Source of the DNA: Acidobacteriota bacterium
GTDB taxonomy: Bacteria; Acidobacteriota; Blastocatellia; Pyrinomonadales; Pyrinomonadaceae
Direction of reading: 5' to 3'
Assembly (NCBI GenBank): GCA_016715115.1
Contig: JADKBM010000016.1
Coordinates: forward strand, 620,001-684,000
Length of the DNA stretch: 64,000 nt
In this document: in pieces, positions 27,690 to 35,058 of the stretch
How the letters are laid out: each line of letters starts with the position of its first letter
Position numbering within the stretch: position 1 is the stretch's first letter
Notes under the pieces: model-generated
What the model was told of the DNA's origin: nothing
Seen by the model: the letters and a program-made list of their open reading frames with translations, nothing else
Databases searched by the model: none
Position numbers and translations under genes: made by a program

Positions 27690-28175
27690 TTAGCCGTTTG
27701 TCAATGACTCATCGAATGGATGCCACGCAAATTGGATATCTGAGCACTCAATTCGCCATTGGTCGCCGTAAACAAATCGGATCTCGTGAACGACTGATCC
27801 ATCATCGGAAAGCCCGATTTCATCGACGGCCCAGTCACTGTGAGTCTTCGTCTCAAACTGATTGCTTCGGAGCGAAATCTGATAACTCGAAACCATCTTG
27901 TAATCAAAAACCAACTCGCCGTCGTGAAATGCTCCGAACAATCTCAATCGGATCGCGATCTGCCCATTCTCTTCGGTTACCGAAACGGATCCGACCGAAG
28001 AATCATGCGGGCAACGGTGATCGCTCGCGTCGTAATACCAGTCAGAAATCGCAAATTTGCGAACCCCTTCCGGTAGCCGATCGGCAACTTCATTCAGCGA
28101 ACGACGGTACTCGTCAAATAATCGCCGCCACACAGAGGCCGTAACCTGAGGCGCGGATGAGTCCAGATAGCGCAT
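27690..28175 (-). CDS. Hypothetical protein, candidate immunity protein of Rhs tip 4
   Basis: A 161-residue soluble, acidic protein (MRYLDSSAPQVTASVWRRLF). Its start lies 1 bp after the stop of the upstream Rhs gene, the position and size expected of an immunity gene. It ends with aromatic segments (DQWRIECSDIQFAWHPFDES). I do not recognise the family; the role is inferred from position. Confidence 0.65.
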   Translation of the reverse strand: MRYLDSSAPQVTASVWRRLFDEYRRSLNEVADRLPEGVRKFAISDWYYDASDHRCPHDSSVGSVSVTEENGQIAIRLRLFGAFHDGELVFDYKMVSSYQISLRSNQFETKTHSDWAVDEIGLSDDGSVVHEIRFVYGDQWRIECSDIQFAWHPFDESLTNG

Positions 28176-28176
28176 T

Positions 28177-29604
28177 TCAATAGATCTCCTCGATGTAACT
28201 TGGATTTGGCAACAACCCCAAGGGCGTCATGATGTACCGGTAGTTTCGGTTATCTTCAGCGAATTGTTCTCCAAATGTTCGACCGCATGATTCCGCCCTA
28301 AAATAAGTCCCATAGTCAATTAATAGACCCTCAACTATTCCAAGATACAACACGGTTCGCCCCATCGTTCCAAAGATCGATCGCCCTGGGAACAAGTACC
28401 TGCCGCCTTGAATATTTGCTGAACCCTTCGGAGGAATCAACTCGTATTGACGTAGAACGTCCACGTTCAAACCATTTAACTTGTTAAGTACGGGTTGAGG
28501 AAGTCCTTCGGGCGGAACCGACGGAAAGCCATGTTTCGCGATCCAGCCGTTCCGGCCATTAACAATGCCGACCTCCGCCTGAGCACCGATTCGATTTACC
28601 TTAGGCGAATAGACGTGAATCTCGAAGCCCTCCGGACCGTTGAAGCGATCGATACGGGCGCGGTATCCCATTCCTAAGTCGTGCGGGGCTAATTTGAGTA
28701 ATGCATCATCAGAAATTGTTCCGAAAGGATCAACCGCACCAAGCGGCCCGTTTCCGACATACCCATACAAATTCACATCGCCGCCCGCAAACCCGATCGG
28801 GTCTTCGGAGATGAACCGTCCCAGATTGCCGTCGTACCAGCGGGCCCGGTAGTAATGAAGTCCGGTGAAATCATCGTACTCGCGGCCGGTGAACTTGTAC
28901 CGGGTCGCAAGGTTGCCGGTTGCATTGCCGAATGAATCGTATGACGCCGACGAAGTAACATTCCCCGAAGCATCAGTCAGCGCGTTTGTTGACCCCAGAT
29001 GATCGGCGATGAAATACCTGACGTCGCCGCCGGTCTGCATCCGGAGTTTGTTGTCGACGCCCGGGCCGTTGATGTATTTGGTCAGCGTTCCCGAATTGTC
29101 GTCGGCGATGACATCCGCGCCGTCGTAGATGAACTTCGTGTTCTCCTTCCCGCCGACGATGAACCGCTGAATTCTGCGTCCGAGAGCGTCGTATTTGTAA
29201 CGTACCGTTTGCTTTCTTGTCGATGCCGAAACCAGCCTGTTGTCGAAATCCCACTGATAGCGCCAGAGCTCTTTGCCCTCGGCCTTCATCCGGATATTGC
29301 CGTTTGCATCGTAAACGTAACCGGCTGTATCGGTTGAGTTTACCCGATTGAACTGGCCTGTCTCATACCCGTAGTTCGCGCTCCGGTGCGACGCCGTCCG
29401 GTTGCCGACCTTGTCGAAATTATAAGATTCGGCCGGTTCCGTCGGACTCGTCATTCCGGTCAGCCGATTGACGAAATCATACGAGAAATTCCGGACCTTG
29501 CCCGGTTCGGTTACGCTTTCGATCTGGCTCGCGTTGTCATATTCGTACTGTCTGTCAAAGAGCGTCGCCGTCTGACTCGTGTCCATTACTCCCGCAGCTT
29601 GCAT
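28177..29604 (-). CDS. Rhs tip 4: Rhs repeats, core and variable C-terminal domain
   Basis: A 475-residue Rhs fragment without a signal or full N-terminal shell. Residues about 15-240 are YD repeats (YDANGNIRMKAEGKELWRYQ), 205-300 the core ending in LGRFISEDPIGFAGGDVNLY and the junction GNGPLGAVDPFG. After this the C-terminal 170 residues (ISDDALLKLAPHDLGMGYRA onward) are unrelated to the other tips and probably form the toxin domain. I recognise no nuclease motif with confidence; FEIHVYSP and GWIAKHG are its distinct features. ATG 29604 has AGGAAAA upstream. Confidence 0.8.
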   Translation of the reverse strand: MQAAGVMDTSQTATLFDRQYEYDNASQIESVTEPGKVRNFSYDFVNRLTGMTSPTEPAESYNFDKVGNRTASHRSANYGYETGQFNRVNSTDTAGYVYDANGNIRMKAEGKELWRYQWDFDNRLVSASTRKQTVRYKYDALGRRIQRFIVGGKENTKFIYDGADVIADDNSGTLTKYINGPGVDNKLRMQTGGDVRYFIADHLGSTNALTDASGNVTSSASYDSFGNATGNLATRYKFTGREYDDFTGLHYYRARWYDGNLGRFISEDPIGFAGGDVNLYGYVGNGPLGAVDPFGTISDDALLKLAPHDLGMGYRARIDRFNGPEGFEIHVYSPKVNRIGAQAEVGIVNGRNGWIAKHGFPSVPPEGLPQPVLNKLNGLNVDVLRQYELIPPKGSANIQGGRYLFPGRSIFGTMGRTVLYLGIVEGLLIDYGTYFRAESCGRTFGEQFAEDNRNYRYIMTPLGLLPNPSYIEEIY

Positions 29605-29609
29605 TTTTC

Positions 29610-30023
29610 CTAAGGGATGCCGGAATTCTCGCGATCAATTTCATGACGGATCCTCTGAAACGTCTCGATTTCGCGTGTGCCCCCGCCAACAAGCTCTTCA
29701 TAGAACCGAGGATCGTCCAGCCATTCGGAAGGAAGAATCTGTGCTGCCATCCCGTTATGCCCCCACCCTAAACGCCACGTCGCCGAAAAATCTGCTGACG
29801 CAATCTCGAAAAACGCCGCACAAATCGGTACCGGATAATCGTCCGAATCATTTTCAAGAATGTAATACCAAGGTATCCCTTCCCAAAACACAATCCCATA
29901 GACAAAATAGTTGTTCCCGACCTCCAAATCCAGTTCATTCAAATGTACGGATTTTGACACAATCTCGCGAAGCGGATTGTCGTCAATCTGATCGAGTCGG
30001 TTGTTGACACATCGTACAATCAT
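29610..30023 (-). CDS. Hypothetical protein, candidate immunity protein
   Basis: A 137-residue soluble protein with GGAG six bases before the ATG. LEVGNNYFVYGIVFWEGIPW and YYILENDSDDYPVPICAAFF followed by a Trp-rich strand resemble small immunity-type proteins found next to polymorphic toxins. There is no Rhs tip between it and the preceding small gene, so it may be an orphan immunity gene whose toxin has been lost. The family is not named with confidence. Confidence 0.6.
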   Translation of the reverse strand: MIVRCVNNRLDQIDDNPLREIVSKSVHLNELDLEVGNNYFVYGIVFWEGIPWYYILENDSDDYPVPICAAFFEIASADFSATWRLGWGHNGMAAQILPSEWLDDPRFYEELVGGGTREIETFQRIRHEIDRENSGIP

Positions 30024-30138
30024 TGAATCTCCAATTGCCTTGACTACGGGGTTACACCGTTAGATATCGACCGGTGGGGTGCCGGTACGTTTCTTTCGAA
30101 TCGAATCCCGAGGATTATCGCCAATTCCCATCTCTGAG

Positions 30139-30558
30139 TTATTCAGATCCACTCAACAAAGTTGTTTCCCCCAATAAAGGTCGATCCTTTATTCTGTAAA
30201 ACAACCGAGCGCCTCGAATTAGACTTCCTCCGCCTCCTGAAAGCTCAAGCAATATCTCATCGTCTCCGAAAACCGTATTGAACTCGGGTTCTTGCCTGTG
30301 ATCCAATTGGATTTCGACCACATCTTCTATCCGAAACTCAATCGCGGGAGCTTTGGCGTTTTGCGTTTGAACCAAAAGCCAAACAACCGGACTCCCCGCA
30401 AAGATCATTTGAAAATTCCCGTCAACATACTCGCCGCCCGTCCAACTAAGCTCGCGAACCACCCCGTCCTCAAAATAATCGCACGATTCAGCGAGTTGAT
30501 CCCACCGAGCCCGACAATTAACTTGAATCCACGAATTAGTCTGGTTATCGTTCTTCAT
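30139..30558 (-). CDS. Hypothetical protein, candidate immunity protein of Rhs tip 3
   Basis: A 139-residue acidic protein (MKNDNQTNSWIQVNCRARWD) with a predicted beta-rich fold (FQMIFAGSPVVWLLVQTQNA). It starts 9 bp after the Rhs tip 3 stop codon, the immunity position. No recognised motif. Confidence 0.6.
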   Translation of the reverse strand: MKNDNQTNSWIQVNCRARWDQLAESCDYFEDGVVRELSWTGGEYVDGNFQMIFAGSPVVWLLVQTQNAKAPAIEFRIEDVVEIQLDHRQEPEFNTVFGDDEILLELSGGGGSLIRGARLFYRIKDRPLLGETTLLSGSE

Positions 30559-30567
30559 AATCGCCTT

Positions 30568-31257
30568 TCAAAAAATGATGTGCTTGCTTTGTCTGCCGCC
30601 GCCGGAGGATTGTCGCGGATTAGTCTGATCGTATTCGAAGGTATGATAACCTTCACCGTGTCTTGTCCCGGGCCCAACATCGTACTGCCTGATGCGATTT
30701 CCAAACCGATCATAGGTAGTTACCTGTTTCAGGTTTCCGAATCCGTCGAATCGTTGGTACGTTCCGTACGGCGAAAACTGAGCCGGTGCATATTTCGTTC
30801 GCCTAGCATAGTACTCTCCAGGAAGGAACAGATCGCCTTTCGTAGACTGACCTGCCACTCTCCCCGCAACCGGCCCGGCAAGCGTGGTGAAGAGGCCGCT
30901 TGCCCGCGTGATGTCTTCGGCCACGAATATCGCACGGTCCCAGCCGTCGGAGTCGTCGCAGTAGATCGCCTGTCCGAGACCGCGGCCGACGCGGAGCAGA
31001 TCGACAAACCCGCGGATGACGCCGAGCGCCCTGATCGGCTGAATGCGAAGCCCCTCGTTGTAAATCGGGATCGCCGAGTAACCGATGATCGGATCAAATC
31101 CGATTGACTGTTCAACTCCATCAAGCCCGTTATCAAGGCCGTCGGCGAATTCAGCCGGATTCGCGAATCCTCCGCTGCTGTACATCGTCGGATCCTGATA
31201 ACCGCTCGGATCGATCAGCCCCGATTGATCGATTCCGTTCAGCGGTCCGCTGCCCAA
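30568..31257 (-). CDS. Rhs tip 3: toxin-end module without the core
   Basis: A 229-residue frame that starts after the Rhs core (SGPLNGIDQSGLIDPSGYQD), with a stop just upstream, so it is a displaced C-terminal piece. The middle (LFTTLAGPVAGRVAGQ) is the hydrophobic linker often seen before Rhs toxins. The last 60 residues (YQRFDGFGNLKQVTTYDRFG, TRHGEGYHTFEYDQTNPRQS) form a compact His/Arg/Tyr-rich domain that could be a nuclease-type toxin. This is inference from position and composition. Confidence 0.65.
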   Translation of the reverse strand: MGSGPLNGIDQSGLIDPSGYQDPTMYSSGGFANPAEFADGLDNGLDGVEQSIGFDPIIGYSAIPIYNEGLRIQPIRALGVIRGFVDLLRVGRGLGQAIYCDDSDGWDRAIFVAEDITRASGLFTTLAGPVAGRVAGQSTKGDLFLPGEYYARRTKYAPAQFSPYGTYQRFDGFGNLKQVTTYDRFGNRIRQYDVGPGTRHGEGYHTFEYDQTNPRQSSGGGRQSKHIIF

Positions 31258-31266
31258 GTCGAAAAG

Positions 31267-31506
31267 TCAGCTCAGATCAATCGACTTCAGTTTGCCGGTT
31301 TCGTCAAACTGGATTGTCACGAACCCAAATGCACAGTCGGCGGTAATCACCGCATCCTTCAATTCGTTGTCGATGACGCTGGTTTTCGAAGCAGGATCGT
31401 CGAATCTGATCTCGAGGAAATATCCACCGGGCGAATATGGAAGTGCATCCGACTCGCCGCGTTCAGCCAGTAGTTTCTGAATTTCGGAGATGTGAATTGT
31501 CGCCAT
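31267..31506 (-). CDS. Small hypothetical protein, candidate immunity protein of Rhs tip 2
   Basis: A 79-residue acidic protein (MATIHISEIQKLLAERGESD, strands GGYFLEIRF and CAFGFVTIQFDETGKLKSID). It starts 8 bp after the Rhs tip 2 stop. Its size and charge suit an inhibitor of a basic RNase-type toxin; no family is recognised. Confidence 0.6.
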   Translation of the reverse strand: MATIHISEIQKLLAERGESDALPYSPGGYFLEIRFDDPASKTSVIDNELKDAVITADCAFGFVTIQFDETGKLKSIDLS

Positions 31507-31514
31507 AGTTCGAT

Positions 31515-32408
31515 TTAGGGAAGCGGAATGAAATCGCCGCTTGCCATTCGATTTGATACTCCGTTTGGCCTAATAGGGCCAACCGAAATTATTTTCATTG
31601 CATCCCTCGGCACCGTGATTCGTATTAGCTTGCCATCGACTTCTTGGATTACATTTATATGCCCTGACCGAACATCGAAATATCTCTTAGCCGATGGATT
31701 GCTGACCAAGCGCTGGAGATCGTCTTCCGACAGCTTGCCAGCCAGCGCCCCCAATCTTGAATCGGCAAGCTGGCCTGGAACACGTGGGTGAATGGCGAAA
31801 AGGTGATCGCCATTCTTGGCGCCCTGTGAAATCCCAAGCTCGATTATGTCATCCCCGGTTCCGGCGAGGATTCGCCTGACGCCGGGGCCGAGAACCCTGC
31901 CGACCTTTCCGAGGACTTTGCCGATGACGAAGCCGCCGACCGCATTGAACGCTGTCCACCCGACAAGTTTTGCTCCGGCCGCGAGCCGGTCTTCGGTCGA
32001 GCATCGATAGTCTCCGGCGATCCATGACCACTCAGCGACGTTGTCAAGCATCAACAGATCGGATACCGTGTTCGATACACCGTTGATTTCCCAGTATTCG
32101 ACAGGCAGCGGATTCCGGAGATAGTTTACCGGCCCTTCCTGCAATCCAAAAGGATCAACCGCCCCCAGCGGCCCGTTGCCGACATACCCATAAAGATTGA
32201 CATCCCCGCCGGCGAATCCGATCGGGTCTTCGGAGATGAATCGTCCGAGATTGCTGTCGTACCAGCGGGCCCGATAGTAATAAAGCCCGGCGAAATCATC
32301 GTACTCGCGGCCGGTGAAACGGTATCTTGTCGCCAGATTGCCGCTTCCGTTGCCGATGGAATCATCATACGTCTCTGACGACGTTACATTCCCCGAAGCG
32401 TCCGTCAA
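31515..32408 (-). CDS. Rhs tip 2: Rhs core with candidate RNase-type C-terminal domain
   Basis: A 297-residue displaced tip. It opens abruptly at MTDASGNVTSSETYDDSIGN, passes the core LGRFISEDPIGFAGGDVNLY and GPLGAVDPFG, a hydrophobic linker (FNAVGGFVIGKVLGKVGRVL), and ends with a domain of about 110 residues: RYFDVRSGHINVIQEVDGKL then IRITVPRDAMKIISVGPIRP. The pattern of short strands with His, Asn, Arg and a final RPNG loop resembles BECR-fold (barnase/EndoU/colicin/RelE-like) RNase toxins. That assignment is inference. Confidence 0.75.
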   Translation of the reverse strand: MTDASGNVTSSETYDDSIGNGSGNLATRYRFTGREYDDFAGLYYYRARWYDSNLGRFISEDPIGFAGGDVNLYGYVGNGPLGAVDPFGLQEGPVNYLRNPLPVEYWEINGVSNTVSDLLMLDNVAEWSWIAGDYRCSTEDRLAAGAKLVGWTAFNAVGGFVIGKVLGKVGRVLGPGVRRILAGTGDDIIELGISQGAKNGDHLFAIHPRVPGQLADSRLGALAGKLSEDDLQRLVSNPSAKRYFDVRSGHINVIQEVDGKLIRITVPRDAMKIISVGPIRPNGVSNRMASGDFIPLP

Positions 32409-32459
32409 CGCGTTTGTTTGGACGCCGATTTGCGATTAGATGCACCTTGACCGAAAAGA

Positions 32460-32813
32460 CTATTTCGCTTTTCTTTCAACCTGAAATCTTTCGCCGTTTA
32501 CAATCAGGAAGCGCGAGTCGTTTTTGTCGAACTTAATCACATTCGAATCAACCTTCGGGTCGAAATTCGTCACCTTCCCAAACGGATGAGTGATTTCGAC
32601 TGACTCGCCGTCGGATTTCAGAAATAGTCGCAGATCATTCGTGTCGACATTGAAGTATTCTACAAGTTCAGTACTTGCGCGCCGATCAAGAACACGGCAC
32701 TTAACATCCGGATTTGCCACGAAAGCGCAACCTCCGTTACGAAAATCGCATGAAACCGCTGATAGGAGTATGGCGAACACTATGACACTGATCCGTACGA
32801 ATCTCATTTGCAC
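32460..32813 (-). CDS. Putative lipoprotein, candidate immunity protein of Rhs tip 1
   Basis: A 117-residue protein with a lipoprotein-type signal (FVRISVIVFAILLSAVSC; Cys at 22) and a beta-rich mature part (LVEYFNVDTNDLRLFLKSDG). It follows the SAA-like Rhs tip and overlaps its end by about 10 bp. A membrane-anchored partner would suit a toxin acting outside the cytoplasm, but this is inference. Confidence 0.65.
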   Translation of the reverse strand: MQMRFVRISVIVFAILLSAVSCDFRNGGCAFVANPDVKCRVLDRRASTELVEYFNVDTNDLRLFLKSDGESVEITHPFGKVTNFDPKVDSNVIKFDKNDSRFLIVNGERFQVERKAK

Positions 32814-33763
32814 CCCCAGTTCCCAAATCGCCCACAGTCGCCGTTGGGGCCGAAATTAGGTCGTGGCACCGGATAGGTCAATCCTTGCGGCACGAATCGT
32901 GAACAGACTGATACGCACGGGTCGCATCGTGATCCGCTATCGCGACCGATCTGATTGGCGTATCGGTCTGCATCACATGCCACTCGCGGGTCGCCCTTAA
33001 GATTCTCGTCAAACAGTTCTCGACCCTCGCTCATGGTCTGTGAAATCAAGACGCCGATACTGCCGCGCCGTGCTGCCTGGCAGTTCGCCATGCAATGGAA
33101 AAACTTGTCTGCACCGATAGTGTTTGCGGCCCTCATGTCGGAGTAGTTTTTTGTGAAGTCGTTTATCGCGCCAACGCCTATCCCGGAACGATCGCATCCA
33201 AAATCGTAGCTGAAAGGATAAGACGTTACGGCCGATCGCTCCAAATTCGAATATGGAATCGGTGGCCCTGTCGGTGAACCATAACCTAAATCTACTAATC
33301 CCCATGGATCATTTTTGTTGATGGAATTGTTGTGAACATACCCATACAAATTGACATCGCCACCTGCAAAGCCGATCGGGTCTTCGGAGATGAATCTTCC
33401 GAGATTGCCGTCGTACCAGCGGGCCCGGTAGTAATGGAGGCCAGTGAAATTGTCGAATTCACGGCCGGTGAAGGCATAGCGCGTTGAAAGCTGATTCGTC
33501 GCGTTGCCGAAACTGTCGTAAGCGGTTTGTTCGAGAATCGTTCCGGAAGAATCCGTCAGCGCATTCGTGCTTCCGAGATGATCAGCCAGGAAGTATTTCG
33601 AAACGCCGTTTGAACTCAACTTCAATTTGCTGTCAATTCCCAAACCGTTCTGATACTTCGTCAGGACGCCCGAACTGTCATCCATCACGACATCGAGGCC
33701 GTCATAGACAAACTTCGTGTTCTCTCGACCGTTGCCGACGATACGCTGGATTCTGCGTCCCAA
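32804..33763 (-). CDS. Rhs tip 1: Rhs core with serum-amyloid-A-like C-terminal domain
   Basis: A 319-residue displaced tip starting inside the repeats (GRRIQRIVGNGRENTKFVYD; a TAG stop lies just upstream, so the 5' part is lost). The core LGRFISEDPIGFAGGDVNLY is followed by YVHNNSINKNDPWGLVD. The C-terminal part contains YSDMRAANTIGADKFFH, then NCQAARRG, SEGRELF and ADRYANQIGRD. These match, in order and spacing, the vertebrate serum amyloid A sequence (YSDMREANYIGSDKYFH, AAKRGPGG, DARE, ADQAANEWGR), a four-helix bundle. Extra Cys residues near the end (RCDPCVSVCSRF, GDCGRFGNWGCK) suggest a disulphide-bonded extracellular domain. Confidence 0.8.
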   Translation of the reverse strand: MGRRIQRIVGNGRENTKFVYDGLDVVMDDSSGVLTKYQNGLGIDSKLKLSSNGVSKYFLADHLGSTNALTDSSGTILEQTAYDSFGNATNQLSTRYAFTGREFDNFTGLHYYRARWYDGNLGRFISEDPIGFAGGDVNLYGYVHNNSINKNDPWGLVDLGYGSPTGPPIPYSNLERSAVTSYPFSYDFGCDRSGIGVGAINDFTKNYSDMRAANTIGADKFFHCMANCQAARRGSIGVLISQTMSEGRELFDENLKGDPRVACDADRYANQIGRDSGSRCDPCVSVCSRFVPQGLTYPVPRPNFGPNGDCGRFGNWGCK

Positions 33764-33853
33764 AGCGCCGTTCTATTTTGCATAAAACGCTCGATGTTCG
33801 TCAGCGGTAAATTTGATCTTCGCATCCTGCCCGCATCCGAAACCAAACCGGAC

Positions 33854-34156
33854 TCAGCGGGTCAAAAACGCCTTGATTCGAGAAACTGCGAACCATCCGA
33901 GCAGACTGAAACCCATCCATTGCAGAAAAATCAAGCAGTAAAAAATGATTCCGCCAACACTTTCAGGCAAGCCGCTCGCCATAACCAATAGATGCAACGG
34001 CAAATGTACGATGACCCAGAACTCAAAAATCGAAGTCGGAACCAGATCGAAAGAAGGGTAGCCCAAAAGCAACCGCGTAATCAACACAGCAACGACTCCA
34101 ATGCAGGATGCGACAACCCAACGTGCGTAACTAATCACAATCGCAACGACCTCCAT
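33854..34156 (-). CDS. Small membrane protein, possible immunity protein
   Basis: About 100 residues from ATG 34156 (MEVVAIVISYARWVVASCIG) with three hydrophobic helices and a short basic tail (SRIKAFLTR). The frame is open upstream to 34219, but that part is out-of-frame Rhs DNA. It lies between the Rhs 5' remnant and tip 1. Integral membrane immunity proteins are common for pore-forming toxins, but no such toxin remains beside it. Confidence 0.55.
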   Translation of the reverse strand: MEVVAIVISYARWVVASCIGVVAVLITRLLLGYPSFDLVPTSIFEFWVIVHLPLHLLVMASGLPESVGGIIFYCLIFLQWMGFSLLGWFAVSRIKAFLTR

Positions 34157-34159
34157 CAG

Positions 34160-34516
34160 GTGATTCGCGACCGGAATAGTCAGTTCGGTTTGTCCGATTG
34201 CCGACCGCATCGTATTCAAAGCTCATCGTGGCACCAGCGCGAGTTTGCGACAATTGCCTTCCAGCGGGTCGAATGTAAAAACATACTGTTGGTTGAGGGC
34301 ATCCGTGACCTTGACCATCTGACTTCGGGCGTTGTATTCAAAATGCGTAACCTGCGCCATTGCGTCGGTCACACCGATCAGGCGGTTCGCGCTGTCGTAA
34401 TCATAAATTGTTTGTCTGCCGGCCGTATCAATCCGTTTCTTGACGTTGCCGACAAGATCGTATTCAGTTCTTTGATCAAGCCGGGACCCATTGGGCGTAA
34501 TCGCTGGATAGATCAC
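34160..34516 (-). pseudogene. Rhs 5'-proximal YD-repeat remnant
   Basis: The frame 34516-34223 encodes YD repeats (RTEYDLVGNVKKRIDTAGRQ, FEYNARSQMVKVTDALNQQY). At the stop, another frame continues the same repeat as ATMSFEYDAVGNRTNRTDYS down to about 34160, so an indel has broken the gene. No N-terminal shell or signal peptide is found upstream; homology begins abruptly near 34545. It is the oldest 5' part of the Rhs locus still present. Confidence 0.75.
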
Positions 34517-34761
34517 CTTTTTCAGCCTGCGATTGCCGGAAGTCTACCCCTCCCCCCGAACGAATGTCAAGAATTACTCGGACGGAGATTAATCAGGATT
34601 CCAAATGGCATGATTCTCAAGAAGAAGCAGATGAAGCTGTCCGCAACCGCAATTCCCAAATCCGAATTGCGTTTCCGCAACAGAAGCGAACTACTGCGAA
34701 TGAGAAAAATTCGAGGAATTCGTTACAATTTAGTCAACGGGCTTGTCCTGTCCTGAACAAT

Positions 34762-35058
34762 ATGAAAATCGAAGCCGGTGAAAGCGTGATCGTGATTCTT
34801 CAGAATCCGCGGGAAAAGGTCGTCGGGGTGTTGCATGAGATCGGGGCGGCCGGGATATTTATGCGCGGGATCGATCTCAGCTATTTTGAGGAATGGACGA
34901 ACGCGATCAAGAATGAAGAGCCTTATTTGCCGATGCAGGAGTATTTTTTTCCGATGTGGCGCGTCGAGCGCGTGATGCGAGACGAAAACTCGTTTGACGT
35001 CGCTTCGCTCGCCGAACAGTTTCATCAAAAAACCGGATTCGATATGGCCGACTTTTAG
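34762..35058 (+). CDS. Conserved small hypothetical protein
   Basis: A 98-residue soluble protein from ATG 34762 (MKIEAGESVIVILQNPREKV). It has a strand-rich N-terminus (VVGVLHEIGAAGIFMRGIDL) and an aromatic middle (EYFFPMWRVERVMRDE). Upstream is TACAATTTAG, a possible -10. The longer frame from 34564 lacks coding character. The fold hints at a small beta-barrel but no family is recognised. Its stop overlaps the end of the convergent kinase gene by 4 bp. Confidence 0.65.
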   Translation: MKIEAGESVIVILQNPREKVVGVLHEIGAAGIFMRGIDLSYFEEWTNAIKNEEPYLPMQEYFFPMWRVERVMRDENSFDVASLAEQFHQKTGFDMADF

